From Bacillus infantis NRRL B-14911 (GTDB taxonomy: Bacteria > Bacillota > Bacilli > Bacillales > Cytobacillaceae), in NCBI RefSeq assembly GCF_000473245.1, contig NC_022524.1:1326501-1390500 (forward strand): DNA of 64,000 nucleotides. The letters are read 5' to 3'. The notes under the pieces are model-generated. The model saw only the letters and a program-made list of their open reading frames with translations, made no database searches and was not told the DNA's origin. The position numbers were made by a program, and so were the translations under genes. This document shows positions 8,547 to 16,856 of the stretch, in pieces (within the stretch, counting starts at the first letter, position 1; each line of letters begins with the position of its first letter).

Positions 8547-10886
8547 ATGAATGATACAAGTTTTGCCATACATCCAGGAAAGAGCAGAAAGATAGAAAAC
8601 AGTGATTACCAGGAAGCAGGAGATGTCCTTGCTATAGAAGAGTGCAGGAATGGCCTGAAGGCCCGGACAGAAACAGGGGAACTCAGGATTGTATTCTACG
8701 CAAATGAAATCGTCCGCATCACTATGAATTTTTTTGGCGAAGCGGATGCGGGAACGAGCCCTGCCGTCATTGGGGGGCTGCAGGAAGTTAAGCTCGAGCA
8801 TTATGAATCAGGAGACCAGGCAGAGGTGAAAACCTCTTGTCTGACTGTCAAGCTGACCAAATCCCCTCTTCGAATTACCGTGGCAGATGCAGAAGGCAGG
8901 GTTTTAGCCGGAGAAAATCAAAAAGGGATGGGCTATAAGCATTCTAAAGAGGTCATCTGCTTCAAGAATATGGAGGAGAGCGATCAATTTTACGGATTTG
9001 GAGAGAAAACGGGCTTTCTTAATAAAAGAGGGGAAAAGCTGGTTATGTGGAATAGTGACGTATATGCCCCGCATAATCCGGAAACAGATCCGCTCTACCA
9101 GTCAATCCCTTTCTTTCTTACCTTGAGGGAAGGGCAAGCCCATGGCATATTCTTCGATAATACTTTCCGGGCAGAGTTTGATATGCGCGGAGATGAGTTT
9201 TATTCCTTTTCAGCCGATGGAGGCCAGCTTGATTATTATTTGATGGCTGGACCTTCGCCGAAGGATGTTATTCGTCAATACACATCGCTGACAGGCAGAA
9301 TGCCCCTGCCGGCCAAGTGGGCAATCGGCTACCACCAATCGCGGTACAGCTATGAAAGCCAGCAGGAAGTGATGGAGCTGGCGGCAGCTTTTAAGGAGAA
9401 AGGGATTCCGCTGGATAGCATCCATCTGGATATTCATTATATGGATGAATACAGGGTTTTCACATTTGACCGTGATAAATTCCCTGATCCTGAAAAAATG
9501 ATCAGTGATCTGAAGGAAATGGGCATACACATCGTTCCGATTGTTGATCCGGGCGTAAAGGAAGATCCGGAATATATGGTCTATAAACAGGGCATCCAGG
9601 AAGATCTTTTCTGCAAATATCTGGAGGGCAATGTATATTACGGAGACGTCTGGCCCGGAAATAGTGTATTCCCTGATTTCACAAGCAAAAAAGTGCGCGA
9701 CTGGTGGGGAAGCCTCCATTCGTACTATACAGAGCTTGGGATTGAAGGCATCTGGAATGACATGAATGAACCGGCGGTATTTAATGAAAGTAAAACAATG
9801 GATTTGAAAGTCATGCATGATAACGATGGAAATCCCCGAACACATAAGGAGCTTCATAATCTCTACGGCCTTCTGATGGGGAAATCGACATATGAAGGCA
9901 TGAAGAGAAATTTGAAGGGGAAGCGGCCATTTCTGCTTACACGTGCAGGATATTCGGGTGTCCAGCGGTATGCGGCCGTATGGACAGGGGATAACCGGAG
10001 CTTCTGGGAACATCTGCAGATGTCGCTGCCAATGGTTATGAACCTTGGCGTCTCCGGCATTCCTTTCTCTGGCCCGGATGTAGGCGGTTTTGCCCATGAT
10101 TCCAATGGGGAGCTTCTCGCGAGATGGACACAGGCAGGCGCATTCACCCCGTTTTTCAGGAATCACAGTGTACTAGGATCAGCAAGGCAGGAACCATGGG
10201 CATTCGGGGAGAAATATGAAGCTATCATTAGAAAATATATTGAGCTCCGCTATACATGGATGCCCCATCTTTATTCTTTATTTGCCGAGGCTCATAAAGA
10301 GGGCACTCCTGTTATGAGGCCATTATTCCTGGAATTCCCGGAGGATGAGCATACCTGGAATCTATCTGATCAATTCATGATCGGCGACAATGTCATCATT
10401 GCCCCGATCATGCAGCCGGGCACCTTCCACAGGGCCGTCTATCTGCCTGAAGGCATGTGGACAGACTATTGGACTGGCAGCACCTATGAGGGGAAAAAGC
10501 ACCATTTGATTAAAGCTCCTTTGGAAACGCTGCCGATTTTTATCAAAAAAGGAACGATGGCTGCCCATGGGGAAGCAGGTGCAGCAGGTCCCCTGACACT
10601 TCATCTTTATTATGAAGAAGGGTCAGAATGCTCTTATACCCTTTATGAAGATGACGGGGAAACTTTCGCTTATGAAGAAGGGGAATATAGGGAGATTTGC
10701 TTTAAAGTGAAGTGTGAGGAAGGGACGGTCTATCTGAACTCTGCAATCGCAGGCACTTATGAGCCTGTCTGGAGCACTGTTCAGCTTGCTGTGCACAGCA
10801 GAGAAAATGTCCGGTTAAAGATAGGAAGCAGCACGCTGCTCCCTGAAAAAATTGAGGAAGGCCGCCATTATTTTATACTTTCATAA
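8547..10886 (+). CDS. Alpha-glucosidase (GH31 family)
   Basis: A 779-residue cytoplasmic enzyme without signal peptide. The GH31 signature GIWNDMNEP holds the nucleophile Asp405. Further family features are SFWEHLQMSLPMVMNLG, PFSGPDVGGF and PFFRNHS. An N-terminal beta-sandwich of about 240 residues precedes the barrel, and C-terminal beta domains follow (LYEDDGETFAYEEGEY). It would release glucose from the non-reducing end of imported malto- or isomalto-oligosaccharides. It starts 72 bases after the amylase gene with an AAGGAGGAG site and is followed 45 bases later by the repressor gene, so it is likely part of one operon. Confidence 0.93.
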   Translation: MNDTSFAIHPGKSRKIENSDYQEAGDVLAIEECRNGLKARTETGELRIVFYANEIVRITMNFFGEADAGTSPAVIGGLQEVKLEHYESGDQAEVKTSCLTVKLTKSPLRITVADAEGRVLAGENQKGMGYKHSKEVICFKNMEESDQFYGFGEKTGFLNKRGEKLVMWNSDVYAPHNPETDPLYQSIPFFLTLREGQAHGIFFDNTFRAEFDMRGDEFYSFSADGGQLDYYLMAGPSPKDVIRQYTSLTGRMPLPAKWAIGYHQSRYSYESQQEVMELAAAFKEKGIPLDSIHLDIHYMDEYRVFTFDRDKFPDPEKMISDLKEMGIHIVPIVDPGVKEDPEYMVYKQGIQEDLFCKYLEGNVYYGDVWPGNSVFPDFTSKKVRDWWGSLHSYYTELGIEGIWNDMNEPAVFNESKTMDLKVMHDNDGNPRTHKELHNLYGLLMGKSTYEGMKRNLKGKRPFLLTRAGYSGVQRYAAVWTGDNRSFWEHLQMSLPMVMNLGVSGIPFSGPDVGGFAHDSNGELLARWTQAGAFTPFFRNHSVLGSARQEPWAFGEKYEAIIRKYIELRYTWMPHLYSLFAEAHKEGTPVMRPLFLEFPEDEHTWNLSDQFMIGDNVIIAPIMQPGTFHRAVYLPEGMWTDYWTGSTYEGKKHHLIKAPLETLPIFIKKGTMAAHGEAGAAGPLTLHLYYEEGSECSYTLYEDDGETFAYEEGEYREICFKVKCEEGTVYLNSAIAGTYEPVWSTVQLAVHSRENVRLKIGSSTLLPEKIEEGRHYFILS

Positions 10887-10931
10887 ATAGAAATAGCAGC
10901 GGTTTACTCTTATGGATAAGGGGGGAAGGGA

Positions 10932-11957
10932 ATGGCAGTTACCATAAAAGACGTGGCAAAACTGGCGAATGTGGCCCCTTCTACAGTTTCCCGCGTGATT
11001 GCGAATAGCCCGCGGATCAGTGAAAAAACGAAGCAAAAGGTCAGGAAAGCGATGGATAAATTGGGATATCATCCGAATTTCATCGCCAGGAGCCTTGCCA
11101 GCCAGTCCACACAGGCAATTGGACTAATTATGCCAAGCTCCACTGACGTCGTATTCCAGAATCCTTTTTTCCCGACTGTTCTGAGGGGCATAAGCGAAGG
11201 TGCCCATGAAAAGCATTATGCCCTTCATATGACGACAGGCAAAACAGATGAAGAAATTTATAACGGAGTTGTCCAGATGGTGCAGGGCGGCAGGGTGGAT
11301 GGGGTCGTCCTTCTGTATTCGAAAATTGAAGATAAGGTCCTGTCATTTTTACAGGATGGAGATTATCCGTTCACCGTCATCGGAAAACCGTTCCGTGATG
11401 TAGAGGAAATCACACATGTTGACAACGACAATTTCAGGGCTGCGAAAGAAGCAACCGACTATTTAATTGAGCTGGGGCATACTCATATAGCCTTTGTCGG
11501 CGGGGATTTGAATCTGGTTGTCACCGTTGAGCGCCTGCTGGGCTATGAAAAGGCTCTAAGAGCTGCGGACATTGAGCTGGACAACGATTACGTCATCCAT
11601 GAAGAATTTCTTAAGGAAGGCGGCCAGGAGGCAGTAAGGGAGCTTCTATCGCTTGAAAAGCCCCCGACAGCCCTGGTGGTAGCTGACGATCTTATGGCGC
11701 TCGGTGTGCTTAATACATTGGATGAAATGGGGATATCCGTGCCAGATGATATTTCTATCATCAGCTTCAATAATGTCCTTCTGTCAGAAATGTCCCGGCC
11801 GCCGCTGACCTCAGTCGACATCAATATTTTCGACCTTGGATACCAGGCTGCCAAAAGCCTGATCCAGATGGTGGAGGATCCAAAAGAGCCGACCAAAAGG
11901 ATTATCATTCCGCATCAGATTATTAAAAGGCATTCCTGCAGTGTTACTGCAAGATAA
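10932..11957 (+). CDS. LacI family transcriptional repressor of the maltodextrin genes
   Basis: A 341-residue regulator. The helix-turn-helix is at residues 4-25 (TIKDVAKLANVAPSTVSRV), the hinge helix region ends SLASQSTQAIG, and a periplasmic-binding-like sugar-sensing domain follows (VVADDLMALGVLNTLDEMGISVPDDISI). The gene is last in the cluster. The palindromic CG-centred operators at 2942-2955, 3102-3115 and 3201-3214 are the obvious targets. The likely inducer is maltose or a maltodextrin. It corresponds in role to MalR/MdxR, but the effector is inferred from context only. Confidence 0.9.
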   Translation: MAVTIKDVAKLANVAPSTVSRVIANSPRISEKTKQKVRKAMDKLGYHPNFIARSLASQSTQAIGLIMPSSTDVVFQNPFFPTVLRGISEGAHEKHYALHMTTGKTDEEIYNGVVQMVQGGRVDGVVLLYSKIEDKVLSFLQDGDYPFTVIGKPFRDVEEITHVDNDNFRAAKEATDYLIELGHTHIAFVGGDLNLVVTVERLLGYEKALRAADIELDNDYVIHEEFLKEGGQEAVRELLSLEKPPTALVVADDLMALGVLNTLDEMGISVPDDISIISFNNVLLSEMSRPPLTSVDINIFDLGYQAAKSLIQMVEDPKEPTKRIIIPHQIIKRHSCSVTAR

Positions 11958-11961
11958 GGTT

Positions 11962-12002
11962 AAAAGCTGTCTCCCGGCAAATTGCCGCGGGGCAGCTTTT
12001 TT
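11962..12002 (+). terminator. Rho-independent terminator of the maltodextrin cluster
   Basis: AAAAGCTG pairs with CAGCTTTT around an inner stem (CGGCAA/TTGCCG), and the 3' arm runs into T residues. Confidence 0.85.
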
Positions 12003-12043
12003 GGTTCAGAAGACGGTGATGCTATTGGTGATTGGTGTTAGGA

Positions 12044-12112
12044 TTTCGATAAAAAAATGCATATTTCGATAATAAAATTTTGATTTCGATAATATAATCA
12101 TTTTTCCGATAA
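12044..12112. repeat. Four TTTCGATAA units at an exact 20-bp period
   Basis: The nonamer TTTCGATAA begins at 12044, 12064 and 12084, and a variant TTCCGATAA begins at 12104. The spacing is exactly 20 bases each time, and the intervening bases are A/T-rich but not conserved. It lies between the terminator of the repressor gene and a strong hairpin. No coding potential is seen. Confidence 0.8.
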
Positions 12113-12118
12113 TAAAAG

Positions 12119-12147
12119 GCCAGCCGGAAGTTGTGCTTCCGGCTGGC
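12119..12147. terminator. Strong 12-bp hairpin
   Basis: GCCAGCCGGAAG (12119-12130) pairs perfectly with CTTCCGGCTGGC (12136-12147). The only T-rich tail is on the minus strand (TTTTATTATC), so it may stop leftward transcription coming from the SDR gene and the repeat element. Confidence 0.6.
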
Positions 12148-12180
12148 ATGATTGATCTGCAATTGTTTTTATAAAGGTGC

Positions 12181-12394
12181 AGCGCCCTCCGCTTTTCTAC
12201 TTGTCCAGCTCCAGGCGCTAGCCCCTCGAGTCATAAGCCACTTTAGGATTGAAGGCAAAGAACGCAAAGAACGCCTTCTATCCTAAAGCGTCTTATGCTT
12301 GAGGCCCACAGGATGTGGGTCATGCAGACGTTGCCACAGGACGTGGCGTTCTTAGTCTGCGTTCCTTAGTGAGCAAGCGCCTTCCGCTTTTCTA
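12181..12394. repeat. Dispersed intergenic repeat, long copy
   Basis: The 214-bp element starts GCGCCCTCCGCTTTTCTA and ends GCGCCTTCCGCTTTTCTA. It contains a nested stem-loop: CCTCGAGTCATAAG with CTTATGCTTGAGG outside, and CTTTAGGAT (12241-12249) with ATCCTAAAG (12280-12288) inside. Two small hairpins follow: CCCACA-GGA-TGTGGG and GCCAC-AGGAC-GTGGC. Its last three bases are the stop codon (TAG on the minus strand) of the SDR gene. A shorter copy lies at 13924-14050. From memory, relatives of this element are scattered through many Bacillaceae genomes. Confidence 0.8.
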
Positions 12395-13264
12395 ACCATT
12401 AACAACCTTCCCGCCATTAATATGAAGCATTTGGCCGGATACGTAGGAGGAGTCGTCGCTTGCGAGGTATACAAAGCCTGGTGCCAGTTCGTACGGCTGG
12501 CCGGCTCTGCCGAGCGGTGTGTCAGTTCCGAATTTGGCGACATCTTCCTCTGTGAAGGTGGAAGGAATGAGCGGCGTCCAGATCGGACCTGGTGCAACTG
12601 CGTTGACTCTGATCCCTGAATCAGCCAGGTTTGTGGACAGGGAGCGGGTGAATGTAACGATCGCTCCTTTTGTGGAAGAATAGTCTATCAGCTTAGGATG
12701 TCCTGCATACGCTGTGATGGAAGCCGTATTGATGATAGAGCTTCCTTTGTCAAGATGCGGCAGTACAGCCTTTGTCAGGTGGAACATAGAGAAAATATTT
12801 GTCCTGAATGTCTTTTCAAGCTGTTCTGTGCTAATATCCAGCAGACTTGTCTGCGGATGCTGCTCACCCGCATTATTGACAAGGATATTTACCTTCCCGA
12901 ACTCATCCAGCGTCTTGGAGACCACTTCCTTTGCAAAGCTTTCATCTCCAAGGTCGCCGGCAAGGAGAAGGCATTTGCGGCCGGCTGCTTCGACTTCCTG
13001 TTTGGTTTCCTTTGCATCTTCAGTTTCTTCCAGATAAACAACAGCCACATCAGCACCTTCTTTTGCAAAATAAATAGCAACAGATTTGCCGATCCCGCTG
13101 TCTCCTCCAGTGACAATAGCCACTTTGCCCTCAAGTTTTCCTGAACCTTTATAATTCGGATCAATATAAGAAGGCTCTGGGGTCATTTTATCCTCAACCC
13201 CCGGCTGCTGGTTCTGGTGCTGAGGGATGAATCCGTTCTGATTATCTTTCTGTTCGTTCGCCAT
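12392..13264 (-). CDS. SDR family oxidoreductase (GSP39/YdaD-like)
   Basis: A 290-residue NAD(P)-dependent dehydrogenase. It carries the extended N-terminal tail typical of the Bacillus YdaD/YhdF/YhxD group (residues 1-45, Q/N-rich), then the Rossmann motif TGGDSGIGKS near residue 53, NNAGEQHPQ near 130 and the catalytic Tyr-Ser-Ser-Thr-Lys (YSSTK) near 200. ATG 13264 follows GGAGGTTTTT. Upstream on the minus strand GTTTTT and GGAATA at a 15-base spacing resemble a weak sigma-B promoter, which would fit the general-stress role of GSP39, but the match is poor. Its stop codon lies in the repeat element. The substrate is unknown. Confidence 0.9.
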   Translation of the reverse strand: MANEQKDNQNGFIPQHQNQQPGVEDKMTPEPSYIDPNYKGSGKLEGKVAIVTGGDSGIGKSVAIYFAKEGADVAVVYLEETEDAKETKQEVEAAGRKCLLLAGDLGDESFAKEVVSKTLDEFGKVNILVNNAGEQHPQTSLLDISTEQLEKTFRTNIFSMFHLTKAVLPHLDKGSSIINTASITAYAGHPKLIDYSSTKGAIVTFTRSLSTNLADSGIRVNAVAPGPIWTPLIPSTFTEEDVAKFGTDTPLGRAGQPYELAPGFVYLASDDSSYVSGQMLHINGGKVVNG

Positions 13265-13369
13265 TGTGAAAAACCTCCAATTTTTTAATAGATATTAGGT
13301 GTATTCCATGCTAGTATGTGATAAAAACATGGAAAAAATTTCTTGTGTTTAAAAGGGGAGGATTTTTTT

Positions 13370-13876
13370 ATGGTAACAGTCAGGCGGGCCAGGCAGGAGG
13401 ATGCTGAAAAGCTGCTTCTCCATACACGGCAAATTTTGCATGAATCAGAGAATATGCTGACGGTGCCCGAGGAATTTCAGGCAACCGTTGAAGAAGAGAG
13501 GCAATGGATCATTGATCATGGACGGCCTGGGAATCTGCTTATGACTGCCTGGAGCGGAGAAGAGCTTGCCGGAGTTTTGAACTTTACCCGGAAAACACGC
13601 AAAAAAATCAGCCACATCGGAATGTTCGGAATATCCATTAAAGAAAAATATTGCAATCAAGGCATCGGAAAGCAGCTGATCGGCACCTGCCTGGAATGGG
13701 CTAAAGAGGAGCCGGGCATTGAAAAAGTATGCCTGGAAGTGTTCTCACATAATGAACGGGGCATTCATTTATATAAAAAAATGGGATTCCAGGAGGAAGG
13801 CAGAAGGATCAGGCATGTGAAGAACTTTGATGGCTCTTATTCTGATGAGCTTTTGATGTATGTGTTTGTAAAATAA
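13370..13876 (+). CDS. GNAT family N-acetyltransferase
   Basis: A 168-residue acetyltransferase. The acetyl-CoA-binding motif A is GMFGISIKEKYCNQGIGKQL (Q-x-x-G-x-G/A type) near residue 95. The conserved C-terminal part, VCLEVFSHNERGIHLYKKMGFQEEGR, is typical of the RimI/YhhY/SpeG-like group. ATG 13370 is preceded by AGGGGAGGA. The gene is divergent from the SDR gene and flanked by repeat copies. The substrate cannot be inferred. Confidence 0.88.
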   Translation: MVTVRRARQEDAEKLLLHTRQILHESENMLTVPEEFQATVEEERQWIIDHGRPGNLLMTAWSGEELAGVLNFTRKTRKKISHIGMFGISIKEKYCNQGIGKQLIGTCLEWAKEEPGIEKVCLEVFSHNERGIHLYKKMGFQEEGRRIRHVKNFDGSYSDELLMYVFVK

Positions 13877-13880
13877 AATT

Positions 13881-13916
13881 AAAATCCCCGGCATGCCTCT
13901 GGCATCCGGGGATTTT
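13881..13916. terminator. Bidirectional terminator after the GNAT gene
   Basis: AAAATCCCCGG (13881-13891) and CCGGGGATTTT (13906-13916) form a perfect stem with A and T tails on both sides. Confidence 0.8.
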
Positions 13917-13923
13917 AACTAAA

Positions 13924-14050
13924 CAAGCGCCTTCCGCTCTGCTCGTCTTAAGCTTGATGCCCACAGGATGTGGGTCATGCGGACGTTGCCACAGGACGTG
14001 GCGTTCTTAGTACGCGTTCCTTTATCGAGCAAGGCTTTTCCGCTTTTCTA
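13924..14050. repeat. Dispersed intergenic repeat, short copy
   Basis: This copy shares about 90 bases with the end of the long copy, including both small hairpins CCCACA-GGA-TGTGGG and GCCAC-AGGAC-GTGGC and the terminal CCGCTTTTCTA. It lacks most of the large nested stem-loop. As in the long copy, its last three bases form the minus-strand TAG stop of the neighbouring gene (here yajQ). Confidence 0.8.
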
Positions 14051-14539
14051 TCTGTAATTTATAAACTGCACATCGACTGTCAGGTCGGCTTCTCTTACAG
14101 CAGCTATTACCTGCTGAAGGTCGTCCCTGTTTTTTCCTGTTACCCGGACCTGGTCGTCCTGCACCTGGCTCTTTACTTTCAGGCCGCTGTTTTTGATGAG
14201 GGTGTTGATTTTCTTTGCATTATCTTTATCGATCCCCTGCATAAGCTTAGCGCGCTGCCTCACTGTGCCCCCGGAAGCGGCTTCGACTTTTCCATAATCC
14301 AGATTTTTGATGGGAATTCCGCGTTTAATCATTTTGCTGAGCAGTACATCCTTCAGCTGGTCAAGCTTATATTCATCGTCCGAAATCAGGACAAGCTCTT
14401 CCTTATCAAGGGTAATATCACTTTTACTGCCCTTAAAGTCATACCGGGTCTTGACTTCTTTCATTGCAATACTGATTGCATTTGTCACTTCAGATAAATC
14501 TACTTTGGATACAATATCAAATGAGCTTTCTTTTGACAT
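14048..14539 (-). CDS. yitK: YajQ family nucleotide-binding protein (YitK)
   Basis: A 163-residue cytoplasmic protein that matches the YajQ/DUF520 family in full length: it begins [20 protein letters not shown], carries TRYDFKGSK near residue 32 and ends [10 protein letters not shown]. Family members bind nucleotides and, in some bacteria, cyclic di-GMP; the role in Bacillus is unclear. AGGTCTAACC precedes the ATG. It is divergent from cvfB, as yitK and yitL are neighbours in B. subtilis. The stop codon lies in the repeat element. Confidence 0.93.
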   Translation of the reverse strand: MSKESSFDIVSKVDLSEVTNAISIAMKEVKTRYDFKGSKSDITLDKEELVLISDDEYKLDQLKDVLLSKMIKRGIPIKNLDYGKVEAASGGTVRQRAKLMQGIDKDNAKKINTLIKNSGLKVKSQVQDDQVRVTGKNRDDLQQVIAAVREADLTVDVQFINYR

Positions 14540-14724
14540 GGTTAGACCTCCGTTAATCCTTATATTTAACCGGCTGTATTGAAGCCTTTGGCCGGATATT
14601 TCCTAAAGCCGGCCGCTCCTTCTTCGAAACCGTTTTACCTTATTCGTTTATTATAGTAAAATATAGCAGTTCAAACAACTTTCAGATTGTCAGCAGACAA
14701 TAAAGCCATTGAGGAGGAAATTAC

Positions 14725-15591
14725 ATGCCTTTGGCAGACTATATCGGACAAGTCACAACTTTAACCGTATCAAGAAAATCATCTTTCGGTTATTTTCTGA
14801 CAGACGGTGATGAAGATGTATTATTGCATATAAATGAAGCGGCAAAAGAGTATGAGGTGGATGAAAAGGTCGAAGTGTTCCTTTATACAGATTCAAGGGA
14901 ACGCATCTCGGCAACGGATACTCTTCCGGAGATCCGGGTGGGAGTGTATGGCTGGGCAAAGGTCAGTGATGTAAGGGAGGATCTCGGCGTATTTATCGAT
15001 ATCGGGATCCAAAAAGAAATGCTTCTCGGCCAGGAAGATTTGCCTCTGCACCTGTCAGTCTGGCCGCAGAAGGGCGATCTTCTCTATATCACCCTCCGTG
15101 TTAATAGAAATAACCGGGTGTATGTGAAGCATGCGAAGGACCCCATTATCGAGGAGATTTCCATTAAAGCTACGCGGAAAGACTTTAATAAGAACGTCCA
15201 CGGCCATATCTACAGGACCGCTAAAGTAGGCAGCTGGGCTTATACGGCAGAAGGATTCAAGGGGTTTATCCATGAGTCCCAGAGGAAGACAGAGCCTCGC
15301 CTTGGCGAGAAAATCGAGGGGCGGATCATTGACGTAAAGGAAGATGGAACAGTCAATATTTCCCTTCTGCCCCGTAAAGAGGAGGCGCTTGACGCTGATT
15401 CACAGAAAGTCCTTTCTTATTTGGAAGAGCGGAATGGATCCATGCCTTATGGAGACAAAAGTATGGCAGACGAAATCCAGGACCGCTTCCAAATGAGCAA
15501 ATCATCCTTTAAGCGTGCTCTTGGAAGACTGATGAAGGAAGGGAAGGTCTATCAGGAGGACGGCTGGACATATATAAAGCAGCAATCATAG
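14725..15591 (+). CDS. cvfB: S1 domain RNA-binding protein CvfB (YitL)
   Basis: A 288-residue protein of the CvfB/YitL family, known in Staphylococcus as a virulence regulator. It has several S1-like OB folds: an N-terminal one (SRKSSFGYFLTDGDEDVLLH), a second around GVYGWAKVSDVREDLGVFIDIG and a third around GEKIEGRIIDVKEDGTVNIS. The C-terminal winged-helix-like segment is KSSFKRALGRLMKEGKVYQEDG. GAGGAGG precedes the ATG. It likely binds single-stranded RNA. It stands as a single gene with its own terminator. Confidence 0.93.
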   Translation: MPLADYIGQVTTLTVSRKSSFGYFLTDGDEDVLLHINEAAKEYEVDEKVEVFLYTDSRERISATDTLPEIRVGVYGWAKVSDVREDLGVFIDIGIQKEMLLGQEDLPLHLSVWPQKGDLLYITLRVNRNNRVYVKHAKDPIIEEISIKATRKDFNKNVHGHIYRTAKVGSWAYTAEGFKGFIHESQRKTEPRLGEKIEGRIIDVKEDGTVNISLLPRKEEALDADSQKVLSYLEERNGSMPYGDKSMADEIQDRFQMSKSSFKRALGRLMKEGKVYQEDGWTYIKQQS

Positions 15592-15622
15592 AAAAAAGCA
15601 AGCGCTGGGCGCTTGCTTTTTT
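15592..15622 (+). terminator. Terminator of cvfB
   Basis: GCAAGCGC and GCGCTTGC form an 8-bp stem with a 3-base loop, flanked by six A and six T residues. Confidence 0.9.
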
Positions 15623-15660
15623 CTGTTTCGGGAAAGTCATCCATAAAGAGCCCTGGCTGC

Positions 15661-15792
15661 TTAGAGATGATCAGTTTTTTTCGAGTACTGATGCTTCCCG
15701 GCTTTTCTGTTTTTTTCGCGCATCATATTTTTCTCATGCCTCAGGGCATTATTGTCCTGTGCTTTTTTATCATTGTCTGAAGTGTGCGGCAT
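15661..15792 (-). CDS. Small basic hypothetical protein, DUF3941-like
   Basis: A 43-residue frame starting ATG 15792 with GGAGG eight bases upstream. The protein is highly charged (MPHTSDNDKKAQDNN at the start, AGKHQYSKKTDHL at the end) with no hydrophobic segment. From memory it resembles the short DUF3941 family of Bacillaceae. The function is unknown. It lies between cvfB and the DegV gene. Confidence 0.72.
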   Translation of the reverse strand: MPHTSDNDKKAQDNNALRHEKNMMREKNRKAGKHQYSKKTDHL

Positions 15793-15866
15793 AGAAAAAA
15801 CCTCCTTTATTCCGGCTTGATCGCCGTCGGTTTAGTGTCTGCCGCAATCAGAAGGAGTATGTAGAT

Positions 15867-16727
15867 TTATGATGCTATTTCATTTAAAAAGAAGAGTGCA
15901 ATAGTGCCGGCCCCTGTGTGGGATCCTATGGCTGCCCCAATGTCAGAGATCAATACCTCCTTGGCTCCGAGCTCCTCGATCAGCATCTCTTTTACTTCTT
16001 CAGCTGTTTCAAGATTGTCTGCATGGCTGATGGCAATCGTCTGTCCTGAGAAGCCTTTGCCCCGCTCTTTGGCAACCTCGATCATTCGGCGGAGCAGCTT
16101 CTTTTTTCCACGGATCTTTTCAATAGGAACAAGCTTCCCGTCTTCTACATGAAGGAGAGGCTTGATATTCAGCAGGCCTCCGAGAAAAGCGGAAGCCTTG
16201 GAAACACGCCCGCCTTTTGCGAGATAATCCAGATCTTCGACAGTGAAAAGGTGTTCCATATGGCGGCTCCGGAAAAGGATATCCTTTTCGATTTCTTCCA
16301 GTGATGCCCCTTCGGCAGAAAGCCTTGCCGCCTCTTTTACGATCAATCCCGCTCCAAGAGATGCGCATTTTGTGTCTATTATGGACAAGCTAAGGTCAGG
16401 ATAATCTTCTTTTACCTGATCCCGCACCATGGCTGCTGTCTGGTATGTACCGGAAAGCTGGGAGGAAAATGCGATGTAGATGCCTTCCCGGCCGCTCCTC
16501 GCAAGCTCCCTGAATTCCTTTTCAAAATCTACTGGAGAAACCTGGGAGGTTTTCGGGGTTTGGCCGCTTCTGATGCTATCATAAACTTTTTTTGGTTCAA
16601 TTGTGATCAAGTCTTTGTATTCCTGCCCATCCAGAAGAACCTGCAGAGGAAAGAGCAGGACATCATTGTCCTTGAAAAAATGCAATGGTAAATCACTTGC
16701 ACTGTCAGCCATGATTTTTACTGACAT
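15867..16727 (-). CDS. yitS: DegV family fatty-acid-binding protein
   Basis: A 286-residue DegV protein: it starts VKIMADSASDLP, carries SQVSPVDFEKEF near residue 60, IAFSSQLSGTYQTA near 90 and SHTGAGTIALFFLNE at the end. DegV/FakB proteins bind acyl chains and hand them to a FakA kinase in exogenous fatty-acid use. I prefer ATG 16727 because AGGTGA lies just before it; a GTG at 16736 would add three residues. It corresponds in position to yitS and is divergent from yitT. Confidence 0.88.
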   Translation of the reverse strand: MSVKIMADSASDLPLHFFKDNDVLLFPLQVLLDGQEYKDLITIEPKKVYDSIRSGQTPKTSQVSPVDFEKEFRELARSGREGIYIAFSSQLSGTYQTAAMVRDQVKEDYPDLSLSIIDTKCASLGAGLIVKEAARLSAEGASLEEIEKDILFRSRHMEHLFTVEDLDYLAKGGRVSKASAFLGGLLNIKPLLHVEDGKLVPIEKIRGKKKLLRRMIEVAKERGKGFSGQTIAISHADNLETAEEVKEMLIEELGAKEVLISDIGAAIGSHTGAGTIALFFLNEIAS

Positions 16728-16856
16728 ATAGGTCACCTGCTTTCAGCACGTTAATATGCTTTTAGTTTATAGAATCAAGGGAAAAAATACAATGAAATGT
16801 GTTGAAAAAACACAATATAGGGTAAAGAAACACCAAGTGTTTTAAGGGGGTTCTGT

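Noticed and set aside
9210-10166. A 318-codon minus-strand frame
   Set aside because: It is a shadow of the GH31 gene with a composition rich in His, Cys and Arg and no recognisable domain.
12044-12112. CRISPR array
   Set aside because: The repeated unit is only 9 bases, intervals are 11 bases, and no cas genes are nearby.
12181-14050. Composite transposon formed by the two repeat copies
   Set aside because: No transposase, no inverted termini and no target duplication are seen; the copies differ in length.
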